DNA of 64,000 nucleotides, from the NCBI GenBank assembly GCA_014650015.1, contig BMUD01000004.1:336351-400350 (forward strand), written 5' to 3'. The DNA comes from Streptomyces griseoloalbus (GTDB lineage Bacteria > Actinomycetota > Actinomycetes > Streptomycetales > Streptomycetaceae). A program made the translations under genes and the position numbers. Positions 25,400 through 33,499 of the stretch are shown piece by piece. The stretch's first letter is position 1; the number at the start of each line of letters is the position of its first letter. The notes under the pieces are model-generated. The model did no database searches, was not told the origin of the DNA, and saw nothing but the letters and a program-made list of their open reading frames with translations.

Positions 25400-26053
25400 A
25401 TGAGGTCCCTGGAGAGGCATCGCGACGTCGGCGCCTACGCGCTCGGCGTGCTGGACGAGGCGGACGCGTTCCGCTTCGAGGACCACCTCATGGAGTGCCC
25501 TCGCTGCGCTGCCCAGGTGACCGAATTCGGTCCTGCGACACGGCAGTTGATGCTGTACCGCAGTTCCACCCCGCGGCTGGTGCACCCGCTGGCCGAGCCC
25601 GGTCCGAGGATGCTGGACCGGCTGCTGTCGCAGGTGGCCGCCCGCGACCGTGCGAGCCGTCACCGGCTGCTGCTGGCGCTGGCCGCCTCGGTGGTGTTCG
25701 CGGTGTCCGCGCCGGCGATCGCGCTGGTGGCGGAGGACGGCGGCGGGAGGGCCGTGAGTATCGCGGCGACCGACGAGCGGTCCGGGGTGTGGGCGCAGGT
25801 GACCACCGAGGACCGGGCGTGGGGCAGCCATGTGGAGCTGAAGGTCAAGGACGGCGCGGGTCCGCGCGCCTGCCACCTGGTGGTGGTCGGCCGTGACGGC
25901 TCCGAGGAGACGGTGACCACCTGGGGCGTGCCCCGTCACGACGCCCGCCCCCACACGATGCTGGGCGGATCCGCCCTGCATCCCGAGGAGATCGTCCGCT
26001 ACGAGGTGCGGGCGGGGGACGGCGAGCACCTGGTGACGCTGGAGCCACGGTGA
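25400..26053 (+). CDS. Membrane anti-sigma factor with zinc finger (ZAS type)
   Basis: A 217-residue protein. The N-terminal 80 residues form an anti-sigma domain: RHRDVGAYALGVLDEADAFR, then FEDHLMECPRCAAQV, which holds the H-x3-C-x2-C zinc motif. A single membrane helix (LLLALAASVVFAVSAPAIALV) follows near residue 100, and about 100 residues lie outside the membrane (extracytoplasmic domain rich in beta strands). Such proteins hold an ECF sigma factor at the membrane until a signal is sensed. The likely partner is the sigma factor at 24046-24591, with one gene between them. The start codon ATG 25400 lies shortly after AACGGCACGAGGATGCGGC. Confidence 0.88.
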   Translation: MRSLERHRDVGAYALGVLDEADAFRFEDHLMECPRCAAQVTEFGPATRQLMLYRSSTPRLVHPLAEPGPRMLDRLLSQVAARDRASRHRLLLALAASVVFAVSAPAIALVAEDGGGRAVSIAATDERSGVWAQVTTEDRAWGSHVELKVKDGAGPRACHLVVVGRDGSEETVTTWGVPRHDARPHTMLGGSALHPEEIVRYEVRAGDGEHLVTLEPR

Positions 26054-26071
26054 ACCGGCAGCGGCCGGGGG

Positions 26072-26935
26072 TCACTTCAGCAGGCGGGACAGCCGGCGGT
26101 CGGCGAGGGGTTTCCCACCGGTCTGGCAGGTCGGGCAGTAGTGCAGCGAGGAGTCGCTGAAGGAGACCTCGCGGATGGTGTCCCCGCACACCGGGCAGGC
26201 CTCGCCGGTGCGCCCGTGCACCCTCAGGCCGCTCTTCTTCTCGGCCTTCAGCCGTCCGGCCGCGACCCCGCGGGAGCGTTCCACGGCCTCGGTGAGCGTG
26301 GTGCGCAGGGCCTGGTGCAGCCGGGTGGTCTCCTCGGGGGTGAGGGAGGAGGCCAGTTTGAAGGGGGACATGCGGGCCGCGTGCAGGATCTCGTCACTGT
26401 AGGCGTTCCCGACGCCCGCGATCAGGCTCTGGTCCCGCAGCGCCCCCTTGAGCTGCCGGCGTTCCCCGGACAGCAGGTCCGCCAGGCGCCGCTCGTCGAA
26501 GTCGTCGGCCAGCGGGTCCGGGCCCAGCCGGGCGACACCCGGCACCTCCCCGGGGTCGGCCACGATGTACACCGCGAGCCGCTTCTGGGTGCCGACCTCG
26601 GTCAGATCGAAGCCCGCACCGGTCTCCAGAGCGACGCGCAGGGCGAGCGGGCCCTTGCCGGGGCGGGGCGGGCCGCCGGGGAGCCGGTCCTTCCAGTGCA
26701 GCCAGCCCGCGCGGGCCAGATGGGTGACGAAGTACGGTCCGCCGTCCGTCTCCAGGCAGAGGAACTTGCCGTACCGGTGCACGGCGGTGACCTCCCGGCC
26801 CTCGACGGCCGTGAGCGGCGGGTCGTAGGTCTTCAGGACGCTGATCGCCACGGGCAGCACCCGGACGATCTCGTGGCCGGCCAGGTGCTCGGAGAGGAAG
26901 TCCTTGAGCGCCTCGACCTCGGGGAGTTCCGGCAT
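26072..26935 (-). CDS. Fpg/Nei-family DNA glycosylase
   Basis: A 287-residue base-excision repair enzyme that removes oxidised bases and nicks the strand. It starts with MPELPEVEALKDFL, which supplies the N-terminal Pro nucleophile and Glu. The conserved Lys lies in GKFLCLE; the helix-two-turn-helix is QSLIAGVGNAYSDEILHAAR; the C-terminal zinc finger is CPVCGD...HYCPTCQ. The finger arginine region (TGGKPLADRRLSR) is less canonical than in Fpg, so it may be closer to actinobacterial Nei-like enzymes. The ATG at 26933-26935 is fixed by the need for Pro at position 2. It is convergent with the anti-sigma gene. Confidence 0.93.
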   Translation of the reverse strand: MPELPEVEALKDFLSEHLAGHEIVRVLPVAISVLKTYDPPLTAVEGREVTAVHRYGKFLCLETDGGPYFVTHLARAGWLHWKDRLPGGPPRPGKGPLALRVALETGAGFDLTEVGTQKRLAVYIVADPGEVPGVARLGPDPLADDFDERRLADLLSGERRQLKGALRDQSLIAGVGNAYSDEILHAARMSPFKLASSLTPEETTRLHQALRTTLTEAVERSRGVAAGRLKAEKKSGLRVHGRTGEACPVCGDTIREVSFSDSSLHYCPTCQTGGKPLADRRLSRLLK

Positions 26936-26966
26936 ACGTCCAGAGTGCCACCGGGGACCGATGTGG

Positions 26967-29063
26967 TCAGGACGTGTCGGCCCCCTTCGCCACCACGAAC
27001 TCGCTCCATACGCACTTGCCGCCGCCCCGCGCCTCCACGCCCCACACGTCCGTGAGCATCTCGACCAGCAGCAGGCCCCGGCCGGAGACGCCCGACTCCC
27101 CCGCCTCACGGCGGCGCGGCAGGGCGCTGGAGGAGTCCTCGACCTCCACGCGCACGCGCCGCTCACTGCCGGTGGTGACCCGGAGGGTGACGACCGCGGA
27201 GCCCTCGGTGTGCATCAGGACGTTGGTGATCATCTCGTCGGCGACCAGCTCGATCTCCTCGGCCCGGTCCGCCGCGCCCCAGCCGGCGGCCGCCGTACGG
27301 ATCAGACGCCGGGTCTCGGAGAGCGCCTCGGGGTCACCGGGCGGCACGTGCCGCTTGAGCCGGCCGCCCGGCCGCGGGCCGTCCGAGACGCGGCGGCGCA
27401 GCACGAGCAGCGCCACGTCGTCGTCGCAGCCGCGTTCCTCGGCCACGTCGATGAGCCGGTCGGCGAGGTCGCGCACGTCGTCGGGGCCGGCGGTGATCAG
27501 CGCGGACAGGGTCTCCATGCCCTCGTCGAGATCGGCGCCGGGCTGCTCGACCAGGCCGTCGGTGCACAGCAGCAGGGTGTCGCCGGGGTCCAGCTCCATC
27601 GTGCCGACCGGGTAGTCGAGCCGCCCGAAGTCCGCGGACAGCCCGAGCGGCAGTCCGCCGGGCACGCGGACCCGGTGGCAGGAGCCGTCGGGGCGCCGCA
27701 CCAGCGGGTCGATGTGGCCGGCCCGGACCGCCTGGAGCACGCCGGTGGACAGGTCGGCCTCCGCGTAGAGGCAGGTCGCCGAGCGGTCGGTGTCGAGTTC
27801 GTGCAGGAACACGGAGGCACGGGCCATCACGGTGGCGGGCGGGTGGCCCTCGGCGGCATAGGCGCGCAGCACGATGCGCAGCTGGCCCATGACGGCGGCG
27901 GCGTGCGTGTCGTGACCCTGGACGTCGCCGATGACGGCGCCGACCCTGCCACCGGGCAGCGGGATCAGGTCGTACCAGTCCCCGCCGATGTCCCGGCCGA
28001 CGGAGCCGCCGATGGTGGCGGCACGGTAGCGCACGGCGAGGTCGGCGCCGGGCACGCTGGGGATGGTGCGCGGCAGCATGGCCTGCTGCAGACCCTGGGC
28101 GAGGTCCATCTCCTGCTCGTAGAACATCGCGCGCTGCAGGCTCTGGGAGATGCTGCTGCCCAGGGCGACCAGGACGTTGCGCTCCTCGGCGGAGAAGCCG
28201 CGCCGGTCGCTGTAGAGCAGCCCCATGGCGCCGATGGGGCGGGCCTGGACGATGAGCGGCAGATAGGCCGCCGAGGTGATCCTCAGCCCGGTGATGCCCT
28301 GCCACAGCCGCGGATAGCGCTCGGCGAACTCCTCCGGGGACTCGATGAAGCACGGGCTGAGGGTGCGCACCGCGTCGCTCATCGGGTACGGCTCGTCGAT
28401 CCGGGTGACATCGGTGCCCGGTACGAAGCTGCCCGCGGGTCCCTCGGCGATGAGCCGGATCCGGTCGGCCTCGACCAACCCCATGACGAGGCTGGTGGCG
28501 CCCAGATGGGTGAGGCCGTGGGTGTCCTTGAGGACGTCGATGACGTCCCGCACGGTGCGGGCGTGGGCGAGGGCGGCGGTGGTGAGCTGGACGACGTTGG
28601 TCTGCCGGCGGCGGGCGTCCGCCTGGGCGGCCTGCTCGCGTCTGGCCTCGCTGTCGCCGAGTTCCCGGGTGGCGTCCCGGATGATGCCGATGATGCGGCG
28701 GGGCCGTCCGGTGTCGTCGCGGCGGATGTAGCCCTGGGTGTGGGTCCAGCGCAGGGAGCCGTCGCGGCGGCGGATGCGGAAGTAGCCGCCGTAGTTCTCC
28801 TCGCCGGCCTTCAGCGCCTGGGACACGGCGGCGTCCATGCGGCGGGCCTCGCCGGGCGGGATCCGGCTGCCCAGGCTCTCCGGGTGGTCGTCGTACTCGT
28901 CGGGGCGCACGTCGAAGATCTCGTGCGCCTGGGCGTCCATCTGCATCACCCCGGCGTCCAGGTCCCAGTCGAAACTGCCCATGCGGTTGAGCGCCAGGAT
29001 CGGATCCGGGTGGTCCGGCCAGTCGTCCGGGAGTGACAGGGGGCTCGCTCCCCGATCAGCCAT
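26967..29063 (-). CDS. PAS-GAF-PP2C phosphatase with HATPase domain
   Basis: A 698-residue cytoplasmic signalling protein. The domains in order are: PAS (residues about 25-135; MGSFDWDLDAGVMQMDAQAH, FRIRRRDGSLRWTHTQGYIR), GAF (about 165-335), SpoIIE-type PP2C phosphatase (about 355-555; GGDWYDLIPLPGGRVGAVIG, DTLLLCTDGLVEQPG, CDDDVALLVL) and an anti-sigma-like HATPase (about 575-690; ELVADEMITNVLMHTEG, GVSGRGLLLVEMLTDVWGVE). Such proteins combine phosphatase action on anti-sigma antagonists with an anti-sigma kinase domain, forming a partner-switch module. No STAS partner gene lies nearby. The start is the ATG at 29061-29063; open frame upstream runs into the opposite gene and is not coding. 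Confidence 0.9.
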   Translation of the reverse strand: MADRGASPLSLPDDWPDHPDPILALNRMGSFDWDLDAGVMQMDAQAHEIFDVRPDEYDDHPESLGSRIPPGEARRMDAAVSQALKAGEENYGGYFRIRRRDGSLRWTHTQGYIRRDDTGRPRRIIGIIRDATRELGDSEARREQAAQADARRRQTNVVQLTTAALAHARTVRDVIDVLKDTHGLTHLGATSLVMGLVEADRIRLIAEGPAGSFVPGTDVTRIDEPYPMSDAVRTLSPCFIESPEEFAERYPRLWQGITGLRITSAAYLPLIVQARPIGAMGLLYSDRRGFSAEERNVLVALGSSISQSLQRAMFYEQEMDLAQGLQQAMLPRTIPSVPGADLAVRYRAATIGGSVGRDIGGDWYDLIPLPGGRVGAVIGDVQGHDTHAAAVMGQLRIVLRAYAAEGHPPATVMARASVFLHELDTDRSATCLYAEADLSTGVLQAVRAGHIDPLVRRPDGSCHRVRVPGGLPLGLSADFGRLDYPVGTMELDPGDTLLLCTDGLVEQPGADLDEGMETLSALITAGPDDVRDLADRLIDVAEERGCDDDVALLVLRRRVSDGPRPGGRLKRHVPPGDPEALSETRRLIRTAAAGWGAADRAEEIELVADEMITNVLMHTEGSAVVTLRVTTGSERRVRVEVEDSSSALPRRREAGESGVSGRGLLLVEMLTDVWGVEARGGGKCVWSEFVVAKGADTS

Positions 29064-29207
29064 GGCTTCACCATGCCAGGATTCACGCGATTCCTCGACC
29101 GCTGCACCCTGTTGTGCCCCTGCTCCCCGTGGGTTGCACGGGCCGCCCGGTGGTAGACGGAGAGTCACGCGGGTTCGGCGGGACGCCGGAGGAGGGAGCG
29201 AACGGCC

Positions 29208-30629
29208 GTGGAGTGGTTCACCGCGCCGGACTACTGGCTGAGCCGGCTGGTCTTCCAGCGGGCGCTGGCCGGGCTGTACCTGTTCGCGTTCCTGACGGCG
29301 GCGCTGCAGTTCCGTGCGCTGATCGGGGAGCGCGGCATGCTGCCGGTGCCGCGCTTCGTGGAGCGGGTGCCGCCGCGCCGGTCGCCGAGCCTGTTCCACG
29401 TGTACTACTCGGACCGCTTCTTCGCGGGTTGCGCCTGGGCGGGCTGCGCGGTGTCGGCGGCGCTGCTGGCGGGGCTGGACTCGCTGCTCCCGCTGTGGGG
29501 CGGCATGCTGCTGTGGCTGGTGCCGTGGGCGCTGTACCTGTCGATCGTCAACGTCGGACAGACCTGGTACGCGTTCGGCTGGGAGTCGCTGCTGCTGGAG
29601 GTCGGCTTCCTCGCCGTGTTCCTCGGCAACGACGAGGTGGGCCCGCCGATCGTGGTGCTGTTCCTGCTGCGGTGGATCCTGTTCCGGGTGGAGTTCGGCG
29701 CGGGGCTGATCAAGATGCGCGGCGACGAGTGCTGGCGGAAACTGACCTGCCTGGACCACCATCACGAGACACAGCCCATGCCGGGTCCGCTGAGCTGGTA
29801 CTTCCACCATCTGCCGAAGCCGCTGCACCGGGTCGAGGTGGCCGCGAACCACGTCACCCAGCTCGTGGTGCCGTTCCTGCTGTTCACCCCGCGACCGGTC
29901 GCCACGGCCGCCGCCTCGCTGATGATCGTCACCCAGCTGTGGCTGGTGCTCTCCGGCAACTTCGCGTGGCTGAACTGGATCACGATCGTGCTGGCCCTGT
30001 CGGCGGTCCGGTTCCCGGCCGATCCGCCCACGGTGCCCGACGCGCCGCTGTGGTACGTGGTGGTCGTCCTGGCGGTGTCCGCGCTGCTGCTCGGCCTCTC
30101 CTTCCGGCCGGTCCGCAACATGCTCTCCCGCCGCCAGGTGATGAACCGCTCCTTCGACCCACTGCACCTGGTGAACACCTACGGCGCGTTCGGCAGCGTC
30201 AGCCGGATCCGGTACGAGGTGGTCGTGGAGGGCACCGCGGACGAGGTACCCCGGAAGGACTCCGACTGGCGGGAGTACGAGTTCAAGGGCAAGCCGGGTG
30301 ATCCGCGGCGCTGGCCGCGCCAGTTCGCGCCGTACCATCTGCGGCTCGACTGGCTGATGTGGTTCGCGGCGCTGTCGCCGGCGTACGCCGGGCCGTGGTT
30401 CGGCGCACTGGTGGAGCGGCTGCTGGAGAACGACCGCGACACGCTGAAGCTGCTGCGCCGCTCCCCGTTCCCCGCGGACGCGCCGCCCCGCCACATCCGC
30501 GCCCGTCTGTTCCGCTACCGCTACACGACCTGGCGGGAGCTGCGGGAGACGGGCGCGTGCTGGGAGCGGACGTATGTGCGGGAGTTCCTGCCGCCGACCC
30601 GGCTGGCGGAGGAGGCTCAGAGGTCGTAG
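29208..30629 (+). CDS. Lipase maturation factor family membrane protein
   Basis: A 473-residue integral membrane protein with several helices (for instance LAGLYLFAFLTAALQFRALI, LWGGMLLWLVPWALYLSIVN, PIVVLFLLRWILFR). Family sequence includes NVGQTWYAFGWESLLLEVGF, RVEFGAGLIKMRGDECWRKL, TCLDHHHETQPMPGPLSWYF and, near the C-terminus, YEFKGKPGDPRRWPRQFAPY. In animals LMF1 helps lipases fold in the endoplasmic reticulum; the bacterial role is not known. GTG 29208 has GGAGGGAGC upstream. The 3' end overlaps the convergent fuconolactonase-like gene by 13 bases. Confidence 0.9.
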   Translation: MEWFTAPDYWLSRLVFQRALAGLYLFAFLTAALQFRALIGERGMLPVPRFVERVPPRRSPSLFHVYYSDRFFAGCAWAGCAVSAALLAGLDSLLPLWGGMLLWLVPWALYLSIVNVGQTWYAFGWESLLLEVGFLAVFLGNDEVGPPIVVLFLLRWILFRVEFGAGLIKMRGDECWRKLTCLDHHHETQPMPGPLSWYFHHLPKPLHRVEVAANHVTQLVVPFLLFTPRPVATAAASLMIVTQLWLVLSGNFAWLNWITIVLALSAVRFPADPPTVPDAPLWYVVVVLAVSALLLGLSFRPVRNMLSRRQVMNRSFDPLHLVNTYGAFGSVSRIRYEVVVEGTADEVPRKDSDWREYEFKGKPGDPRRWPRQFAPYHLRLDWLMWFAALSPAYAGPWFGALVERLLENDRDTLKLLRRSPFPADAPPRHIRARLFRYRYTTWRELRETGACWERTYVREFLPPTRLAEEAQRS

Positions 30630-31456
30630 ACGCGGGTGGCGGTGGCCTCGAACAGCTGTTGGCGTTCGTCGTCGTCGAGGCTGCGGGTCAGCTCCCGCGC
30701 GGTGGCCAGGACGTCGCCGTACGCGGCCGCCAGGGTGCACACCGGCCAGTCCGAGCCGAACATCAGCCGTTCGGGCCCGAAGGCGTCCAGCACGACGTCG
30801 GCGTACGGGCGCAGGTCGTCGACACCCCAGGAGGCCGGGTCGGCCTCGGTGACCAGTCCGGACAGTTTGCACACCGTGTTGGGCCGTGCGGCCAGGGCAC
30901 GGACGCAGGACGCCCAGGGTTCGAGCGTGCCCGAGGCGACGGGGGGTTTGCCCGCGTGGTCGAGGACGAAGGTGAGGCCGGGCAGTGCGGCGGCCGCCCC
31001 GGCGCACGCCGGGAGCTGGTGCGGCAGTACGACCAGGTCGTACACCAGCCCCGCGTCGGCCACGGCGGCCAGTCCGCGCCGCACGTCCGGTCGCAGCAGC
31101 CAGCGGGGGTCGGCTTCGCTCTGGACCTGGTGGCGGACGCCCTTCAGATGCCGTCCACCGGGCAGTTCCCGCAGCCGGGCCAACTCGTCGGCGAGGTCGG
31201 GTCGGGTGAGGTCGGTCCAGCCGACGACGCCCGCGACCAGGGGGTGCGTCTCCGCGAGAGCGAGCAGTTCGGGGGTCTCCCCGGGAACCGTGACCGTCTG
31301 CACCAGGACGGTGCGGTCGACACCGGCGGCGCGCGCCTCGGGTGCGAGGTCGGCCAGGGTGAAGTCCCGTCGCAGGGGCGCCAGCCCGGGTCCGGTGATC
31401 CAGTCCTGGTCGCGGACGGACAGGTCCCAGACATGGTGGTGCGCGTCGACGGTCAC
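30617..31456 (-). CDS. Amidohydrolase, probable L-fuconolactonase
   Basis: A 279-residue TIM-barrel hydrolase of the amidohydrolase_2 family. It begins VDAHHHVWD (HxH metal-site motif), continues with GVRHQVQSEADPRWL, FVLDHAGKPP and ends with LMFGSDWPVC, all marks of fuconolactonase-type enzymes that open the lactone formed from a sugar by its dehydrogenase. It is the last of five genes that overlap by four bases each; its GTG overlaps the mutarotase stop (GTGA). The context, with dehydrogenases and a fuconate dehydratase, supports L-fuconolactone as substrate, though related lactones such as L-rhamnono- or D-arabinono-lactone cannot be excluded. Its tail overlaps the convergent lipase-maturation gene by 13 bases. 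Confidence 0.88.
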   Translation of the reverse strand: MTVDAHHHVWDLSVRDQDWITGPGLAPLRRDFTLADLAPEARAAGVDRTVLVQTVTVPGETPELLALAETHPLVAGVVGWTDLTRPDLADELARLRELPGGRHLKGVRHQVQSEADPRWLLRPDVRRGLAAVADAGLVYDLVVLPHQLPACAGAAAALPGLTFVLDHAGKPPVASGTLEPWASCVRALAARPNTVCKLSGLVTEADPASWGVDDLRPYADVVLDAFGPERLMFGSDWPVCTLAAAYGDVLATARELTRSLDDDERQQLFEATATRVYDL

Positions 31457-31758
31457 GGCCGCTCCCCCACGACGGGCGGGCCCGCGTCGGCGCCCGGGCC
31501 CGAGCAGTCGTGGACGGCGTCCAGGAGCCCGGCCATCCGCGACCGCCGGGCGACGTCGACCGGCAGCCGCTCCAGGGCGGCGGGCAGCCGGGCGCAGTCC
31601 TGCACGTGGAGAAGGTCCGGGCCGCTGCGGTGGAGGGTCCACGAGGTGGCACCGGCGGCGCGGATCGCGGCGGTGAGCTCCTCGGGGACCTCGCGGTGGG
31701 CGGCCTCGTACGCGGAGATCACGTCGGGGCGGACCCCGGTGTGCGGGGCGACTCTCAT
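31453..31758 (-). CDS. L-rhamnose/L-fucose mutarotase (RhaM family)
   Basis: A 101-residue dimeric mutarotase. The family start MRVAPHTGVRPDVISAYEAA, the HREVPEELTAAIRAAG stretch and ATSWTLHRSGPDLLHVQDC match the PF05336 group (DUF718). It interconverts the alpha and beta pyranose forms of 6-deoxy sugars, giving the dehydrogenase the anomer it needs. Start and stop both overlap neighbouring genes by four bases, so translation is coupled both ways. In this operon its natural substrate is probably L-fucose; L-rhamnose is the alternative and sequence alone does not decide. Confidence 0.87.
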   Translation of the reverse strand: MRVAPHTGVRPDVISAYEAAHREVPEELTAAIRAAGATSWTLHRSGPDLLHVQDCARLPAALERLPVDVARRSRMAGLLDAVHDCSGPGADAGPPVVGERP

Positions 31759-32747
31759 GATGGCTCCTCGGCGGGGACGGGGACGTCGGGCGGGAGCAGG
31801 CCGGTGTCGCGCAGCTCCTGCCAGAGGGCGGCGGGCACCGGGGCGGCGAACTGGTCGGCGCAGTCGTGGACCTCGGCCGCCGAGCGGGCGCCGACCAGCA
31901 CGCTCGCGACCGCCGGGTGGGCGGCGCAGAAGGCCAGGGCGGCGGCGCGCAGGGTGGTGCCGTGGCGCTCGGCGGCGTCCTTCATCCGCAGGGCGCGGTC
32001 CAGCATCTCGGCGGGCGCCCGGCCGTAGTCGTACGTCGCGCCAGGTCGCGGATCCGCGAGCAGACCGGAGTTGAAGGCGCCGCCGACGACGACGGATGTG
32101 CCGTTATCCAGGGCGGCGGGCAGCAGGTCGGTCAGGGCGCTCTGGTCGAGCAGGGTGTGGCGGCCGGCGCACAGGACGACGTCGACGTCGGTGTCGCGGA
32201 CGAAGCGGGTGAGCATCGCGGACTGGTTCATGCCGGCGCCGATCGCCCCGACCACGCCCTCCGAGCGGAGCCTTTCCAGGGCCGGGTACGCCTCGTTGAA
32301 GGCCTGGTCGGCGTGGTCGTCGGGGTCGTGGAGGTAGACGACGTCGACGCGGTCCAGACCGAGGCGTTCCAGGCTCGCCTCCAGGGTGCGCCGTACGCCG
32401 TCGGCGCCGAAGTCCCAGACGCGACGGTGGGTGGCGGGGACGGCGAAGCCGTTGGCGAGGTCGTCGCCGCCGGCGCCGGTGGGTTCGAGGCGGCGGCCCA
32501 CCTTGGTGGACACGGTGTACTGGTCGCGCGGGTGCTCGCGCAGGGCCGCGCCGAGGCGGCGTTCGGCCAGGCCGAGGCCGTAGTGCGGGGCGGTGTCGAA
32601 GGAGCGGATGCCGCGCTGCCAGGCGGCCCGCACCGCCTCCCGCGCCTCCTCCTCGCCGACCTCCCTGTACAGGTTGCCGAGGCCGGCGGCGCCGAAGGCC
32701 AGGCCGGTGACCTCGACGCCGCTGCGGCCGAGCCGGTGCCGGTTCAC
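31755..32747 (-). CDS. Aldo/keto reductase, probable L-fucose dehydrogenase
   Basis: A 330-residue NAD(P)-dependent TIM-barrel oxidoreductase. It begins with LGRSGVEVTGLAFGAAGLGN; FDTAPHYGLGLAERRLG supplies the catalytic Asp and Tyr; STKVGR supplies the Lys; DRVDVVYLHDPDDH supplies the His. This is the D-threo-aldose/L-fucose dehydrogenase type, which oxidises L-fucose at C1 to the lactone. GTG 32745-32747 overlaps the upstream SDR stop (GTGA), and its own stop overlaps the mutarotase ATG. It therefore makes the lactone for the fuconolactonase at the operon end. Confidence 0.9.
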   Translation of the reverse strand: MNRHRLGRSGVEVTGLAFGAAGLGNLYREVGEEEAREAVRAAWQRGIRSFDTAPHYGLGLAERRLGAALREHPRDQYTVSTKVGRRLEPTGAGGDDLANGFAVPATHRRVWDFGADGVRRTLEASLERLGLDRVDVVYLHDPDDHADQAFNEAYPALERLRSEGVVGAIGAGMNQSAMLTRFVRDTDVDVVLCAGRHTLLDQSALTDLLPAALDNGTSVVVGGAFNSGLLADPRPGATYDYGRAPAEMLDRALRMKDAAERHGTTLRAAALAFCAAHPAVASVLVGARSAAEVHDCADQFAAPVPAALWQELRDTGLLPPDVPVPAEEPS

Positions 32748-33499
32748 CGGCCCGCCGGGCGCGGCCGCAGTCCCTGCATGCCGCCGTCGACCGCGAGGGC
32801 GGTGCCGGTGGTGGCGCCGGACAGCGGGCTCGCCAGGTAGGCGATGGCGCCCGCGACCTCGGCGGGCGAGACCAGGCGGCCGGTGGGCTGGCGAGCCTCC
32901 AGGGCGGCACGTTCGGCGGCCGGGTCGTCGGCCGCGTCGAGCAGCCGGCCGACCCAGGGGGTGTCGACCGTGCCCGGGTTGACGCAGTTGACGCGGATGC
33001 CCTCGCGGACGTGGTCGGCGGCCATGGCGAGGGTGAGGGAGTACACCGCGCCCTTGGTGGCGCTGTACAGGGCGCGCTGCGGCAGGCCCGCGGTGGCGGC
33101 GATGGAGCAGGTGTTGACGATCGCCGCGTGCGCGGAGGCGCGCAGATGCGGCAGGCAGGCGCGGGCGGTGCGGACCATGCCGAGGACGTTGACGTCGAAG
33201 ACGCGGTGCCACTCCTCGTCGGAGTTGGTCTCCACGGTGCCCTGGGCGCCGATGCCGGCGTTGTTGACCAGGACGTCGAGGCCGCCCAGCTCGTGGACGG
33301 CGGCGGCGACCGCCGCGCGCACCGAGACGTCGTCGGTGACGTCGGCGAGGTGGCCGGTGAGGGGCTTGTCGACCGGCGAGGGGTCGAGATCGAGGACGGC
33401 CACCTTGGCGCCGCGCTCCGCGAGGAGGTCCGCGGTGGCCCGGCCGATGCCGGAGGCACCGCCGGTCACCAGGGCCGTCAGGCCCTCGAAGTCGCTCAT
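32744..33499 (-). CDS. SDR dehydrogenase, probable 2-keto-3-deoxy-L-fuconate dehydrogenase
   Basis: A 251-residue classical short-chain dehydrogenase. Cofactor motif TGGASGIG near residue 13, LVNNAGIG, the catalytic Ser in VNTCSIAA and YSATKGA (YxxxK) are all present, as is the C-terminal AVDGGMQGL. In the non-phosphorylated fucose route the dehydratase product 2-keto-3-deoxy-L-fuconate is oxidised at C4 by such an enzyme. Its position between the dehydratase and the fucose dehydrogenase supports this. The ATG overlaps the dehydratase stop and the stop overlaps the next GTG. A general sugar-acid dehydrogenase is the alternative. Confidence 0.88.
   Translation of the reverse strand: MSDFEGLTALVTGGASGIGRATADLLAERGAKVAVLDLDPSPVDKPLTGHLADVTDDVSVRAAVAAAVHELGGLDVLVNNAGIGAQGTVETNSDEEWHRVFDVNVLGMVRTARACLPHLRASAHAAIVNTCSIAATAGLPQRALYSATKGAVYSLTLAMAADHVREGIRVNCVNPGTVDTPWVGRLLDAADDPAAERAALEARQPTGRLVSPAEVAGAIAYLASPLSGATTGTALAVDGGMQGLRPRPAGR

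Noticed and set aside
26904-29036. 710-codon plus-strand frame over the glycosylase and phosphatase genes
   Set aside because: It is antisense to two well-defined genes and has no recognisable domain.
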